A stretch of 64,000 bases of DNA, taken from Colwellia sp. GTDB taxonomy: Bacteria > Pseudomonadota > Gammaproteobacteria > Enterobacterales > Alteromonadaceae. Position 1 is the first letter of the stretch. The number at the start of each line of letters is the position of its first letter. The notes under the pieces are model-generated. The model saw only the letters and a list, made by a program, of their open reading frames with translations, had not been told where the DNA came from and did no database searches. Below are positions 1-9,389 of the stretch, in pieces. Location of the stretch: assembly GCA_020630795.1 (NCBI GenBank), contig JAHDIK010000004.1:1-64000 (forward strand), in the 5' to 3' direction. A program made the translations under genes and the position numbers.

Positions 1-128
1 TCACATATTAAATGGTCGGTTAAAAGTAAGGTTAAATTCTCAGGTTTCGACGCTTCGTCAACCCAAGCTTGAGGCGTATCAACTTTCAAAAAGCTAAGAA
101 TAGGTCGTAATAGGTCGGTATAAGCCAT
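1..128 (-). CDS. miaE: tRNA-(ms2io6A)-hydroxylase, N-terminal fragment (runs off left edge)
   Basis: Reading the minus strand from an ATG at 128-126 gives 42 codons open to the window edge. The peptide has the N-terminal signature I remember for MiaE: a leucine-rich start, then the segments TPQAWVDEA and KPENLTLLLTDHLIC. MiaE is a diiron monooxygenase that hydroxylates the isopentenyl group of ms2i6A37 in tRNA. Only the N-terminus is visible, so no iron ligands can be checked. The call rests on this one conserved stretch. A poor ribosome binding site precedes the ATG. Confidence 0.68.
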   Translation of the reverse strand, partial: MAYTDLLRPILSFLKVDTPQAWVDEASKPENLTLLLTDHLIC

Positions 129-197
129 TTTATAATCTAATTTTTCTACACAATATAACTATTTTAAGAGGCTATTTATTGAGATACTAGGAAAATA

Positions 198-494
198 TTG
201 CGCAAAACAAAAATCATCATGAAATCTGACGGTAACAAACTCACTCAAAAACACGATAAACTCATTCATACTGAAAATATAAAAGTGATATCTCATGTTC
301 AGCGTGAAGATGACGACTGGTTCGTAAATACGTTAATGTTCGCAAATATCGATACGCCATTTAAATACAAACGCAAACAAGCGTATAAATCTCTCGTGGG
401 ACACCGAGTAAATATTACGTATTATGTTAGTAGCGAAAATATTGCAGGTTTTGATATGGAAGTAATGAACATTGTTAGAATCAAAATCAGTTAA
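198..494 (+). CDS. Conserved-looking hypothetical protein, 98 aa
   Basis: Function not recognised. The frame starts at TTG 198, preceded by AGGA at 189-192 with good spacing. An in-frame ATG at 219 is the alternative start. The protein is basic at its N-terminus, then has a compact beta-rich segment (WFVNTLMFANIDTPFKYKRK, VNITYYVSSENIAGFDMEV) that could be a small OB- or SH3-like barrel. There is no signal peptide, membrane helix or cysteine motif. It is a single gene between a divergent miaE-like gene and the Yip1 gene. The middle and C-terminus look like constrained coding sequence, and I am fairly sure it is real. Confidence 0.6.
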   Translation: MRKTKIIMKSDGNKLTQKHDKLIHTENIKVISHVQREDDDWFVNTLMFANIDTPFKYKRKQAYKSLVGHRVNITYYVSSENIAGFDMEVMNIVRIKIS

Positions 495-690
495 TTAATA
501 TATAGAATTAACTTTTAAGTCGGATTTGCTATTAAAACACCATTATTTTGTTTATTTCATCGCCAACTCTTGACCTTTTCGTCTCTATCTTTCATAAATA
601 ATAATGTAAGCGAACAAAAATAAACCAATAATAATAAACCGACAAAGTTTTAAGTTGTTCTCTGTTCGGAAATCAGTGGAGGAAGTTACA

Positions 691-1293
691 ATGATTCTAA
701 ATCATATATGGGGCTTGTACACACACCCAAAAGAAGAATGGCAAGTAATAGAAAGACGTCACGAAAGCTTATTTTACAGCTTAGTTCATATCTTAACCGT
801 CGCTTTAATTCCGAGTATTTGTGGATATTTTGCTGCTGCGCATATTGGTTGGGCAATAGGTACCGGCGATCCAATCTTGCTTACTAAAAGCAGTGCGGTT
901 GTAATGGCTGTAGTATTTTATTCAACATTAATCGGGGGAGTTTTCGCACTTGCGTATTTAATACACTGGATGGCAAAAACATTTGATTCTAGTCCTGACT
1001 ATACTCAATCACTAGAACTCGCGGCATATACAGCAACACCATTACTTATGGTAGGTATTACAGCACTCTACCCTGTACTATGGTTTGTGGTAATGTCTTG
1101 TTTAGTCGCAATGTCTTACTCTGTTTACCTATTGTATTCGGGCGTACCTATTATGATGAATATTCCTGAAGAGAAAGGGTTTATTTACGCAAGCTCAGTA
1201 GTTACGTGTGGACTGGTTTTATTGGTAGGTTTACTGGCCGCTGCAATTATTGTATTCGGTGTAGGCTTAGGCCCTGAATATGTCGGTGGTTAA
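691..1293 (+). CDS. Yip1-family integral membrane protein
   Basis: About 200 residues with five to six hydrophobic segments. The N-terminus (ILNHIWGLYTHPKEEWQVI) is typical of bacterial Yip1/DUF1282 proteins such as E. coli YohC. The ATG at 691 is chosen over the upstream ATG at 655 because GGAGGAAG at 677-684 sits just before it and the family starts here. The family has no assigned biochemical role. It is monocistronic: a strong hairpin terminator follows within 35 bases, and the next gene (purF) is convergent. Confidence 0.8.
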   Translation: MILNHIWGLYTHPKEEWQVIERRHESLFYSLVHILTVALIPSICGYFAAAHIGWAIGTGDPILLTKSSAVVMAVVFYSTLIGGVFALAYLIHWMAKTFDSSPDYTQSLELAAYTATPLLMVGITALYPVLWFVVMSCLVAMSYSVYLLYSGVPIMMNIPEEKGFIYASSVVTCGLVLLVGLLAAAIIVFGVGLGPEYVGG

Positions 1294-1326
1294 ATTCCGT
1301 TACAGTTAACAGCAACATTAATAACA

Positions 1327-1350
1327 AAAAGGCACCCTTAGGTGCCTTTT
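1327..1350. terminator. Bidirectional rho-independent terminator
   Basis: Ten-base arms AAAAGGCACC and GGTGCCTTTT flank a CTTA loop, with A-run and T-run on either side. It lies between the convergent Yip1 gene and purF and can serve both strands. Confidence 0.9.
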
Positions 1351-1397
1351 ATATAACTACTGATAAATAACTGTCTATACGATTACGATAACGTAAG

Positions 1398-2915
1398 CTA
1401 CTCTGAGCCTTCGTTATGCATGTCAATAATTGACTCAGCATTTCGATCTGACGTTTCTTTCGATTCATTGTTGCGCAATGCGTCTAATCGATCTAAATAA
1501 GTTTGATTGATATCGTTAGTAATATATTGGCCGTTAAATACCGAGGTATCAAATCCTTTAATTTCAGGGTTTGCAGCACTTACAGCACTTACTAAGTCAT
1601 CAATTGACTGATAAATAAGTTTATCTGCACCGATTAACTCACAAATATCATCAAGTTCACGGCCATGCGCTATTAATTCGTTCGCGCTTGGCATATCAAT
1701 TCCGTAAACATTAGGGAAACGCACTTCTGGCGCTGCTGATGCAAAGTAAACTTTCTTAGCACCTGATGCTCTTGCCATATCAATAATTTGGCTCGACGTT
1801 GTTCCACGTACAATAGAGTCGTCTACAAGTAATACGTTCTTGTTTTTAAACTCAGCTGAAATAGCGTTTAACTTTTGACGAACAGATTTTTTACGTTGAG
1901 CTTGCCCTGGCATGATAAACGTTCTGCCTATATATCTGTTTTTAACAAAACCTTGGCGATATGGAACATTTAAATGCTGTGCAATCTCTAGCGCGGTATC
2001 ACACGACGTTTCTGGAATAGGAATAACCACGTCAATATCTAGGTCATCCCACTCTCTTTCAATTTTTTCGCCTAGCTTTTTACCCATTTCAATACGAGAT
2101 GCGTAAACAGATATCTTATCTATCGTTGAATCTGGGCGAGCAAAATAAACATACTCAAATATACACGGAGAAAAAGTTGGGTTTTCAGCACATTGCTTAC
2201 TAAAAATGTCACCTGATTCTGTGAAGTAAATTGCTTCACCAGGTGCTACGTCTCGCACAAATTCATATCCACAAGCATCAAGTGCTACAGATTCAGACGC
2301 AACCATGTATTCAACGCCTTCTTCTGTTTCTTTTTTACCAAACACAAGTGGGCGAATACCATTTGGATCACGAAACGCAACCATACCATGACCAATAACC
2401 AAAGCGACTGTTGCATAAGCGCCACGAACACGCTTGTGTACATTGCTAATCGCTTTAAAAATATCATCAGAAGTAAGTTCTAAACTACTCGTGCACTGTA
2501 ATTCATGAGCTAAAATGTTTAACAACAATTCAGAATCTGATGTTGTATTAACATGACGACGCGCTTCAAGGTGTAACCAAGATTTAAGTTCGTCTGCATT
2601 TGTTAAGTTACCATTATGGGCTAACGATATTCCAAAAGGAGCATTAGCGTAAAACGGTTGAGCTTCAGAAGAGCTTGAAGATCCAGCAGTAGGATATCGA
2701 ATATGCCCTATTCCGATTGAACCTTGTAAACGTAACATATGGCGCGTATGAAACACGTCTTTCACTAATCCATTAGCTTTACGTAATCTAAAGGTATTAT
2801 CGTGAATTGTCACAATACCCGCAGCGTCTTGACCTCTGTGTTGGAGCACTGTAAGTCCATCATAAATTAACTGACTAACGCTGCTTTTACCAACTATGCC
2901 AACAATACCACACAT
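1398..2915 (-). CDS. purF: Amidophosphoribosyltransferase
   Basis: 505 residues, the normal PurF length. It makes 5-phosphoribosylamine from PRPP and glutamine, the first committed step of purine synthesis, in the cytosol. The protein begins MCGIVGIVG, giving the Ntn-type nucleophile Cys2 after Met removal. The N-terminal glutaminase domain has the expected [16 protein letters not shown] and HNGNLTN segments. The C-terminal phosphoribosyltransferase domain has the PRPP loop [19 protein letters not shown] precedes the ATG. It is the last gene of the truA-accD-folC-dedD-cvpA-purF run, 19 bases after cvpA, matching enterobacterial order. Confidence 0.97.
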   Translation of the reverse strand: MCGIVGIVGKSSVSQLIYDGLTVLQHRGQDAAGIVTIHDNTFRLRKANGLVKDVFHTRHMLRLQGSIGIGHIRYPTAGSSSSSEAQPFYANAPFGISLAHNGNLTNADELKSWLHLEARRHVNTTSDSELLLNILAHELQCTSSLELTSDDIFKAISNVHKRVRGAYATVALVIGHGMVAFRDPNGIRPLVFGKKETEEGVEYMVASESVALDACGYEFVRDVAPGEAIYFTESGDIFSKQCAENPTFSPCIFEYVYFARPDSTIDKISVYASRIEMGKKLGEKIEREWDDLDIDVVIPIPETSCDTALEIAQHLNVPYRQGFVKNRYIGRTFIMPGQAQRKKSVRQKLNAISAEFKNKNVLLVDDSIVRGTTSSQIIDMARASGAKKVYFASAAPEVRFPNVYGIDMPSANELIAHGRELDDICELIGADKLIYQSIDDLVSAVSAANPEIKGFDTSVFNGQYITNDINQTYLDRLDALRNNESKETSDRNAESIIDMHNEGSE

Positions 2916-2934
2916 GAAATAATTCTCCGCTGAG

Positions 2935-3426
2935 CTAAGATTTTATTAGAAAACTTGATGACTGTTCTAGGTATTCAAAAAACCAAACAACAATCAATTT
3001 AAATTCAGGAATAAGTAACGAGCTTGCCCACCAACTTGCTTCTGAAGCTGGAGTAAACGCATCCAATAAGAATAGTATGGCACTTACAATTAATACACCT
3101 CTTAAGGCGCCAAATACCAAACCAAGCAATCGGTCAGTGCCAGAAAGTCCCGTTTTAGTTACGAGTTGGCCAATTATATAGTTAACCAATGCACCAATAA
3201 TAAGGGTGGAAACAAAGAGAACAGTAACGGCTGCTGCGTTACGGATAAACTGGTCGGAAATATTGGTAAAATATACGGCTAGATCGCCGTGAAATGTACT
3301 CGCAATAAAAAAGGCGCCAATCCAAATAACTAAAGAAACTGCTTCTTTAACAAATCCACGGATCAAGCTTACTAATGTCGAAATACCAATTATTGCCAAT
3401 ATGGCATAGTCTACCCAAATCATCAT
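2935..3426 (-). CDS. cvpA: CvpA family membrane protein
   Basis: 163 residues with four predicted membrane segments. It opens [26 protein letters not shown], shown here only to mark the family N-terminus, in which the RGFVKEA turn is diagnostic. CvpA was named for colicin V production and is linked to envelope homeostasis; its molecular activity is not settled. Two adjacent ATGs (3424-3426 and 3421-3423) are possible starts. It lies immediately upstream of purF, as in E. coli, where the two are co-transcribed. Confidence 0.92.
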   Translation of the reverse strand: MMIWVDYAILAIIGISTLVSLIRGFVKEAVSLVIWIGAFFIASTFHGDLAVYFTNISDQFIRNAAAVTVLFVSTLIIGALVNYIIGQLVTKTGLSGTDRLLGLVFGALRGVLIVSAILFLLDAFTPASEASWWASSLLIPEFKLIVVWFFEYLEQSSSFLIKS

Positions 3427-3491
3427 TTGAATGTTCTCATTGATTAGAGGCGCGCATTCTACCAGATGATAACTAATTAAAGCTATAAATT

Positions 3492-4166
3492 TTACAATTT
3501 AGAAGGATAAAAACGAGTAACTTTACCTTGAACATTCGTTAACGTTTTAAGACCAGCTAGCTTACTTTCTAATGAAGCTTTATTAATATTAGGGCCTACA
3601 AATACTTTAGTTAATACACCGTTTTTAGTTTTAATAGGTTTCGTAAAAGTGGTGTACCCATGATATTTAAGTTTATCAACTAGCGCTAAAACATTCTTTT
3701 TATGTCTAAAACTCCCTAATTGAATTACCCACGATTCTTCAATATTAATTTTTGGTGGTAATTCTTTAACCGTTTTCTTAACAACTTTTGCAGGTTCTAC
3801 TTTAGTTGTAGGTTCTTTCTTGAGTGTTTGAACTTTAACATTTCCCTCTTCGATTGTTTTGCTTTGAGAATCCTTAAGGTTATTGTTATTTAAAGCCGCA
3901 GATTCAGCGTCATTCGTTTTAAGTTCAAGTATTGTGTCTTGCTCTACTTCCACTATTTGATTTTCAGGGCGTTTACGCGCTTCAAATTTTTCTTCAGGGA
4001 AGCTTTCAATTTTTGCATTAATTTCTATTTTAGGAGCTTGAGGTATTCCCTCAAATTCAGCATCGTGCTTTTTCTTATTACCATCAAGTAAGTCAGGTAA
4101 AAATATAATAGCAACGGCCGCTACAATTACAGTACCAACCAATCGATTTTGAAAAGGTGTAGACAA
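3492..4166 (-). CDS. dedD: SPOR-domain cell-division protein DedD
   Basis: 224 residues. A short cytoplasmic N-terminus (MSTPFQNRLVGTVI) leads into one membrane helix (about residues 10-25). A charged Lys/Glu-rich periplasmic linker follows, then a C-terminal SPOR domain from about residue 143 (SWVIQLGSFRHKKNV to the end). SPOR domains bind denuded glycan strands at the septum, which recruits DedD to the division site. Position between folC and cvpA matches E. coli. The linker is low-complexity and poorly conserved, as usual. Confidence 0.9.
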   Translation of the reverse strand: MSTPFQNRLVGTVIVAAVAIIFLPDLLDGNKKKHDAEFEGIPQAPKIEINAKIESFPEEKFEARKRPENQIVEVEQDTILELKTNDAESAALNNNNLKDSQSKTIEEGNVKVQTLKKEPTTKVEPAKVVKKTVKELPPKINIEESWVIQLGSFRHKKNVLALVDKLKYHGYTTFTKPIKTKNGVLTKVFVGPNINKASLESKLAGLKTLTNVQGKVTRFYPSKL

Positions 4167-4205
4167 ACCAAACTCCTAAAATTAAATTGCTCACATCAGT
4201 TTACG

Positions 4206-5465
4206 TTAAACTAATAGTCGCCTTACTTCGGCTACTGTGTAAAAGGAACCATAAACTAAAATAAGGTCGTCAGACCTCGCAACAGAGCTAGCCATTTTAA
4301 ATGCTTCGGTTACATTGTCAAAGCAATTAAACATTTCATTTGGTAAGTTAATTTTTTGAGAAAGCTCCGCAGATGTAGCACCTCTGTGTACCTCTAAACT
4401 TCCTAAAAACCAATGGTCTACCTTATTTAATAAAGGCTTAAGAGCATTAGTAATATCTTTGTCGGCCAACATACCTGTTACTGCGTAAACTTTTGAATAA
4501 TTTAATTCATCTATCTTATTTGCTAAATACCTAGCAGCTTGCGGATTGTGCCCAACATCAAGCAAAACATTGCATTCTCTGCTAAATAATTCTGTACGCC
4601 CTGCCACTTTTGTTTGTTCAATAACCTCGTTTATAAAGCTTACATCTAAACAAATATTAAGTTTCAATAACACCGCAAGCCCAGTAGCTACATTATCAAT
4701 AGGAATATGAGGAACAACTAAATGGTTATAAATAATGTCGTTAAATGTAAACTGCCAATTATCTATATTTTTTGATATTGAAAACTCTTTATCGCGATAA
4801 ATAGCATGAGCATTAATAGTGTTAGCGTGTGAAATAATCGATTGTGGAACGTCTACATCTCCTACTACAGCAATACGATCACTGCGCATTATTCCTGCTT
4901 TTTCAATACCGATTTTTTCGCGTGTATCACCTAAAAACGCTTGATGATCTAAATCGATAGTGGTTATTACGGCAATATCAGCATCAATAATATTCGTGGC
5001 ATCTAACCTACCACCTAGCCCAACTTCTAAAATTAAGTAATCAGGCGACATGCGTTCAACAATGAGCAATGCAGCTAACGTTGTATACTCGTAATAACTT
5101 AACGAAACATCTTTTCTATTCGCTTCAATTTTTTCGAACGCCGCAATAAGAGAGTTATCATCTATTTCTTTGCTATTAATACGTAAACGTTCGTTAAACC
5201 TTTCGATATGAGGCGAAGAATAAACAGCAACTGAATGCTCTTTCATTTTTAGAGCGTTCTCTAAAAATGCACAAGTCGTTCCTTTACCGTTAGTACCAGC
5301 AACAGTAATAACAACGGTATTAGATAAATCAATATTTAACTGAGTCGCCACTTGCGTTATGCGCGTCAGCCCCATATCAATTTCGGTAAAGTGGATACTT
5401 TCAATATAAGAAAGCCACTCACTAAGCGTTTTTCTTAGAGAGTGGCTTGAATTTGTATTTTTCAT
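4206..5465 (-). CDS. folC: Bifunctional folylpolyglutamate / dihydrofolate synthase
   Basis: 419 residues. FolC adds glutamate to dihydropteroate, giving dihydrofolate, and extends folate polyglutamate tails using ATP. Visible features are the Mur-ligase-type P-loop VAGTNGKGTTCAFLE at about residues 55-69, SPHIERFNERLRI, the LEVGLGGRLDATN segment and the C-terminal DVGHNPQAARYL. Length is normal. It follows accD by 11 bases, so co-transcription is very likely, and the order accD-folC-dedD is the conserved gammaproteobacterial one. Confidence 0.95.
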   Translation of the reverse strand: MKNTNSSHSLRKTLSEWLSYIESIHFTEIDMGLTRITQVATQLNIDLSNTVVITVAGTNGKGTTCAFLENALKMKEHSVAVYSSPHIERFNERLRINSKEIDDNSLIAAFEKIEANRKDVSLSYYEYTTLAALLIVERMSPDYLILEVGLGGRLDATNIIDADIAVITTIDLDHQAFLGDTREKIGIEKAGIMRSDRIAVVGDVDVPQSIISHANTINAHAIYRDKEFSISKNIDNWQFTFNDIIYNHLVVPHIPIDNVATGLAVLLKLNICLDVSFINEVIEQTKVAGRTELFSRECNVLLDVGHNPQAARYLANKIDELNYSKVYAVTGMLADKDITNALKPLLNKVDHWFLGSLEVHRGATSAELSQKINLPNEMFNCFDNVTEAFKMASSVARSDDLILVYGSFYTVAEVRRLLV

Positions 5466-5476
5466 ATTTCTATTGG

Positions 5477-6343
5477 TTAAGAAGCCTGAGGTGACTCATG
5501 TCCCATAAACTTAGCAAGCATTCGTGATAAAGTTGTTCTCATTTCACGACGATCAACGATTAAATCAATAGCGCCCTTATCTTTTAAGAATTCACTACGT
5601 TGGAATCCTTCTGGTAACTGTTCGCGAACGGTTTGTTCGATTACACGCGGGCCAGCAAAACCAATTAATGCTTTCGGTTCAGCTACGTTTATATCACCCA
5701 ACATTGCTAAACTAGCAGAAACACCGCCCATTGTAGGGTCAGTTAATACCGAAACGTAAGGTAAACCTTTCTCGCTCATTTTAGCTAATGCTGCACTCGT
5801 TTTTGCCATCTGCATCAATGAAAACAGTGCTTCTTGCATACGAGCACCACCACTTGCAGAAAAACATATAAACGGCAAATTATGCTCTAAACAGTATTCA
5901 ACACCTTTTACAAAGCGGGCACCTACAACTGAAGCCATTGAACCACCTAAGAATGAAAATTCAAAAGCCGCCACAACAACTGGCGAGCCACATAACTCAC
6001 CTTTCATTACAACTAATGCGTCTTTTTCACCCGTATTCTTTTGAGCTGAACTGATACGATCTTTGTATTTTTTAGAATCTTTAAACTTGAGAATATCTTG
6101 CGCTTCAAACTCTTCGCCTAGCTCTTCTCTTCCTTCTGGATCAAGAAAACCATCAATACGTTTTCTAGCACTGATTCGCATGTGATGATCACACTTAGGA
6201 CAAACTGCCATTTGACGGTCAAGTTCAACTTTATAAAGTACTGCATTACAGTCAGTACATTTGCTCCAAACACCTTCTGGAACACCGCGTTTTTGCGTAG
6301 CCTTTGATTTGGCTTTTGGGAGAATTTTTTCTATCCAGCTCAT
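5477..6343 (-). CDS. accD: Acetyl-CoA carboxylase, carboxyltransferase beta subunit
   Basis: 288 residues. With AccA it transfers CO2 from carboxybiotin to acetyl-CoA, giving malonyl-CoA for fatty-acid synthesis. The N-terminal zinc finger is intact: Cys29, Cys32, Cys48 and Cys51. The crotonase-fold core shows [16 protein letters not shown] and the [15 protein letters not shown] oxyanion region. The protein starts [10 protein letters not shown], as in relatives. It heads the accD-folC pair and is separated from truA by about 160 bases without a clear terminator. Confidence 0.97.
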   Translation of the reverse strand: MSWIEKILPKAKSKATQKRGVPEGVWSKCTDCNAVLYKVELDRQMAVCPKCDHHMRISARKRIDGFLDPEGREELGEEFEAQDILKFKDSKKYKDRISSAQKNTGEKDALVVMKGELCGSPVVVAAFEFSFLGGSMASVVGARFVKGVEYCLEHNLPFICFSASGGARMQEALFSLMQMAKTSAALAKMSEKGLPYVSVLTDPTMGGVSASLAMLGDINVAEPKALIGFAGPRVIEQTVREQLPEGFQRSEFLKDKGAIDLIVDRREMRTTLSRMLAKFMGHESPQAS

Positions 6344-6503
6344 AATTTAATTTTTGCCTATTGCACAAGAAAAACTCGATCATTTCGACTAAAAAAACAT
6401 CAAAACAATCAAATATATAATAATGTCAGATATAACCAGCAATTAAAACACAGTTTGCTATGCGAGTAATACTAAAAACTGGTCTGCGTTGTTAAAATTT
6501 TGA

Positions 6504-7286
6504 TCACGTTAAAAATAGTGGTCCCATGTTACGTTTAGGTATTTCAAACTCACTTGGGTAGTCTACATCGACAAAGTAAAGCCCCGCAGCCGCAGCGGTC
6601 ATACCTGCTACGCATCTATTTTTTGCTTCAAGCACTTCTTTGATCCAAGACACGGGTCTTTCTCCCTGCCCTACCTCCATTAAAGAGCCTGCAATATTTC
6701 TGATCATATGGTGTAAAAATGCATTGCCTTTAACATCAATAACCAAATAGTTATTAATTCGGCTTACATTACAATGATAAAGAGTACGAATAGCGGAGTG
6801 AGATTGACAATGCACAGTGCGGTATGAAGTAAAGTCGTGTCTACCTACCAAAAGCTGTGCAGCTTGGTGCATTAAATTTTCATCAAGAGGTTGGTGACAA
6901 AAACTCACACCGTGGCTCAAAATAGCGGAACGTAAACGGGAATTGTAAATAATGTAACGATAGCGTCGGGCTGTTGCACTAAAACGTGCATGAAATTCGT
7001 CGCTCACTGGTTTTACCCATGACACAGCAATATCTGTAGGAAGGTGAGTATTTACGCCTAACGTCCAAGCAACGTCTTTACGTGTTTGAGTTGTATCGAA
7101 ATGAACGATTTGATTCGTTGCATTAACGCCAGTGTCTGTTCTACCCGCGCAAATAACCTCAATAGGCTCATTAGCTATTTTTGATAAGGCTTCTTCAAGT
7201 TTTTGTTGAACGCTAATGACATTCTGTTGGCGTTGCCAACCACAGTATCTACTGCCGTCGTATTCAATGCCTAGTGCATACCGCAT
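6504..7286 (-). CDS. truA: tRNA pseudouridine(38-40) synthase
   Basis: TruA isomerises uridines 38, 39 and 40 of the tRNA anticodon arm. Motifs seen are [17 protein letters not shown], the catalytic loop [14 protein letters not shown] with Asp51, [15 protein letters not shown], and the C-terminal MGPLFL. The start is the ATG at 7286, with GGAG six bases upstream. The in-frame GTG four codons earlier overlaps that ribosome site and is less likely. That gives 260 residues, near the usual 270. It begins the minus-strand block running to purF. Confidence 0.95.
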   Translation of the reverse strand: MRYALGIEYDGSRYCGWQRQQNVISVQQKLEEALSKIANEPIEVICAGRTDTGVNATNQIVHFDTTQTRKDVAWTLGVNTHLPTDIAVSWVKPVSDEFHARFSATARRYRYIIYNSRLRSAILSHGVSFCHQPLDENLMHQAAQLLVGRHDFTSYRTVHCQSHSAIRTLYHCNVSRINNYLVIDVKGNAFLHHMIRNIAGSLMEVGQGERPVSWIKEVLEAKNRCVAGMTAAAAGLYFVDVDYPSEFEIPKRNMGPLFLT

Positions 7287-7361
7287 GATTATCTCCACAT
7301 TTAAGGAGGCGCATTATCCACTACTTCTACTACAAAAAACAATCTACTTAAGGTTGAATCC

Positions 7362-7505
7362 TTAAAATTGATTGTTCTTTTCTTCAGCTAAGAATATTTC
7401 TTGAAGGAATTGAGATTGACGACGACTAATTGTTTTACTTTTTTGGCGATTAACTTGTCTTCTTCGTTGACAGCTAACCAAACGCTTTCTTGTATTAAAT
7501 GACAT
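7362..7505 (-). CDS. Small basic protein of 47 aa (unrecognised)
   Basis: A short gene between truA and mltF. Its ATG at 7505-7503 is preceded by a good ribosome site (GAGGA, six bases upstream), and it ends with TAA at 7362. The product is strongly basic in its first 30 residues (TRKR, RRRQVNRQ, ISRRQSQ) and acidic near the C-terminus (AEEKNN). There is no signal peptide or membrane helix. The charge pattern suggests nucleic-acid or ribosome contact, which is inference only. A nine-base inverted repeat pairs the start codon region with upstream sequence (see the regulatory entry). Function unknown. Confidence 0.5.
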   Translation of the reverse strand: MSFNTRKRLVSCQRRRQVNRQKSKTISRRQSQFLQEIFLAEEKNNQF

Positions 7506-7536
7506 AATGTATCCTCTTTTTGAAGGTTACATTATG
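7503..7536 (-). promoter_or_regulatory. Start-codon hairpin of the 47-aa gene
   Basis: Perfect nine-base arms (CATAATGTA at 7503-7511 and TACATTATG at 7528-7536) flank a 16-base spacer. On the mRNA the 3' arm contains the ATG, and the loop carries the GAGGA ribosome site. The fold could limit or time translation of the small protein. The pairing is seen directly; the regulatory role is inferred. Confidence 0.4.
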
Positions 7537-7582
7537 CAAAGTAATTATGAACAATTTATGACACAGAACAATAAATGCTAGA

Positions 7583-9085
7583 TTAGTCTGAACTAATGGG
7601 AGCTTCCAATGGCGGAGGTGTTGTTTCAACTGGCATTGCACCATTTTGATTTTCAATCATTTCTAGTTGTTTCGCTTTCTTAGACTCTTCAACAAGCTTA
7701 AGTTTTGCCTGTTCGTCCATCCATTCAAGCGTATCGTAGTAACGTCGAATATTCTCAACATAATTAACGGGTTCATCACCACGAGCGTAACCATATTTCG
7801 TTTTTTTGTAGAATTTCTTTTGCTTTAACAGCGGCAAACGTTTTTTAACTTCAACCCAACGATCGGGATCACCACCTTGCTGCTGAGTGATAATCCGTGC
7901 GTCATTCAAGTGGCCGAAGCCAACGTTGTATGAAGCTAATGCAAACCATAAACGATCAGGATGAGGAATTCGCTCAGGAACCTTATCAATCATTTTCTTA
8001 ATGTACTTTGCGCCACCACGAATACTCTGTTCCACATCTAAACGGCTTGTTATTCCCATTTGTTTAGCTGTAGGTAGTGTTAACATCATCATGCCTCTCA
8101 CACCTGTGGGTGAGCGAGCATTAGGTTTCCAATGAGACTCTTGGTAACTGATTGCAGCCAATAATCGCCAATCAACTTCTTCACCGTATTTCTCGAATAT
8201 TGGTTGATATTTAGGAAGCTTGGTTTCAACCGCTTTAATAAACGAACGGGTATCAACGTAATTAAACTTCTCTATGTGCCCGTAGTATTTATCATCTAAT
8301 GCAAGCAAAGTACCGTCGTGATGCACTTGCCCAAAAAACTCGACTAAACTCGCCAGTATTGAAGTGTCTGCTTGTTTACTTACTAACCAAGCTAAAGGCT
8401 CAGGTTGTTTAATCGTAAAACCAATACTAATTTCAGGGTAATAACGTCGACTAATCGCCAAAGCATTACTATCAATTACTGTGTAATCAATTTCGCCTTC
8501 TAATACTTTCAATAAAAGTTCTTCGCTATCGAGCTCTGAACTTTCTTCCCAAGACAAATCGTTATTGGTGCGTTTTAGCTTCTCAAGGTTTTCTGCATGG
8601 CTCGTGCGAGCAGTAACCATAAACCTACCCGTTAAGTCATCTAACTTGCGTGGTCTAATATTGCCTTGTTTAAAAACGAGCTTTTGACTAATACGATCAT
8701 AACTTGGTGCCATGTTGTATTTTTCGAGTCGGTTAGTGGTAGCAGCTAAACCTGCGGCAAGAAAATCGACATTACCCGACTCAAGTTTTGGGAACAAATC
8801 TTCGATATGGTAGGCAGGAACTACAACAAGTTTAACACCTAAATAATCAGCATATTTTTTAGCTAATTCGTACTCAAAACCTGTAGGACCTTCTGCTTCT
8901 AAATAATAACTAGTGGGCCCGTATAACGTCCCAATAGTTACATAACCTCGTTCAACAATACGTTGCAAGCTTGCTTTTTCAACATTTTGTTGACAGCCAA
9001 ACATAACAAAACACATCAATAAAATAGAGCTTATTGATAGCGCAGATCGTCTAACAAGTTTTTGAAGCGAAATTTCCATAGACAT
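7583..9085 (-). CDS. mltF: Membrane-bound lytic murein transglycosylase F
   Basis: 500 residues. The lipoprotein-like signal ends FVMFGC with Cys31. A solute-binding-protein-3 domain follows (from about residue 40, with [24 protein letters not shown]), then a C-terminal soluble lytic transglycosylase domain. The catalytic Glu is in [20 protein letters not shown], with the downstream [11 protein letters not shown] and [10 protein letters not shown] motifs. MltF cleaves peptidoglycan between MurNAc and GlcNAc, forming 1,6-anhydroMurNAc ends at the outer membrane. Divergent pairing with purL matches E. coli. The NagZ at 45 kb would act in the same wall-recycling pathway. Confidence 0.95.
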   Translation of the reverse strand: MSMEISLQKLVRRSALSISSILLMCFVMFGCQQNVEKASLQRIVERGYVTIGTLYGPTSYYLEAEGPTGFEYELAKKYADYLGVKLVVVPAYHIEDLFPKLESGNVDFLAAGLAATTNRLEKYNMAPSYDRISQKLVFKQGNIRPRKLDDLTGRFMVTARTSHAENLEKLKRTNNDLSWEESSELDSEELLLKVLEGEIDYTVIDSNALAISRRYYPEISIGFTIKQPEPLAWLVSKQADTSILASLVEFFGQVHHDGTLLALDDKYYGHIEKFNYVDTRSFIKAVETKLPKYQPIFEKYGEEVDWRLLAAISYQESHWKPNARSPTGVRGMMMLTLPTAKQMGITSRLDVEQSIRGGAKYIKKMIDKVPERIPHPDRLWFALASYNVGFGHLNDARIITQQQGGDPDRWVEVKKRLPLLKQKKFYKKTKYGYARGDEPVNYVENIRRYYDTLEWMDEQAKLKLVEESKKAKQLEMIENQNGAMPVETTPPPLEAPISSD

Positions 9086-9389
9086 ATATTGTGTCGTTAT
9101 TTACCTAATTCTGAAAGCTTTATTTTAATAATCTACTACCGTGATTATCTATTTTAAGCGTTTATTTAATCATAATTCCGTTAAAATTTCACGCGAATCC
9201 AATCAATTAACCCACTCAAAAACCTGACCAAATGAACATGTTTCATCTAACCTAAAAGCCCCTGTACGCGCTTTAAAAATAACGATTAATTAGCCGTAAA
9301 AATGTCTCTCGTATCTATATATTAAAGTTGATTAGGTATATACTACGCGCGCTTTTTATCCTAATTAATTTAACCCGGTGAAATAGACT
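9086..9389. other. Divergent intergenic region between mltF and purL
   Basis: About 300 AT-rich bases that must hold promoters for both genes. A TATACT hexamer at 9339-9344 is a possible purL -10 element, but no convincing -35 lies at proper spacing. I looked for a PurR palindrome (ACGCAAACGTTTGCGT-like) and did not find one. I saw no small ORF with a ribosome site. Confidence 0.4.

Noticed and set aside
9086..9389. PurR operator upstream of purL
   Set aside because: No palindrome close to the known box could be found by eye.
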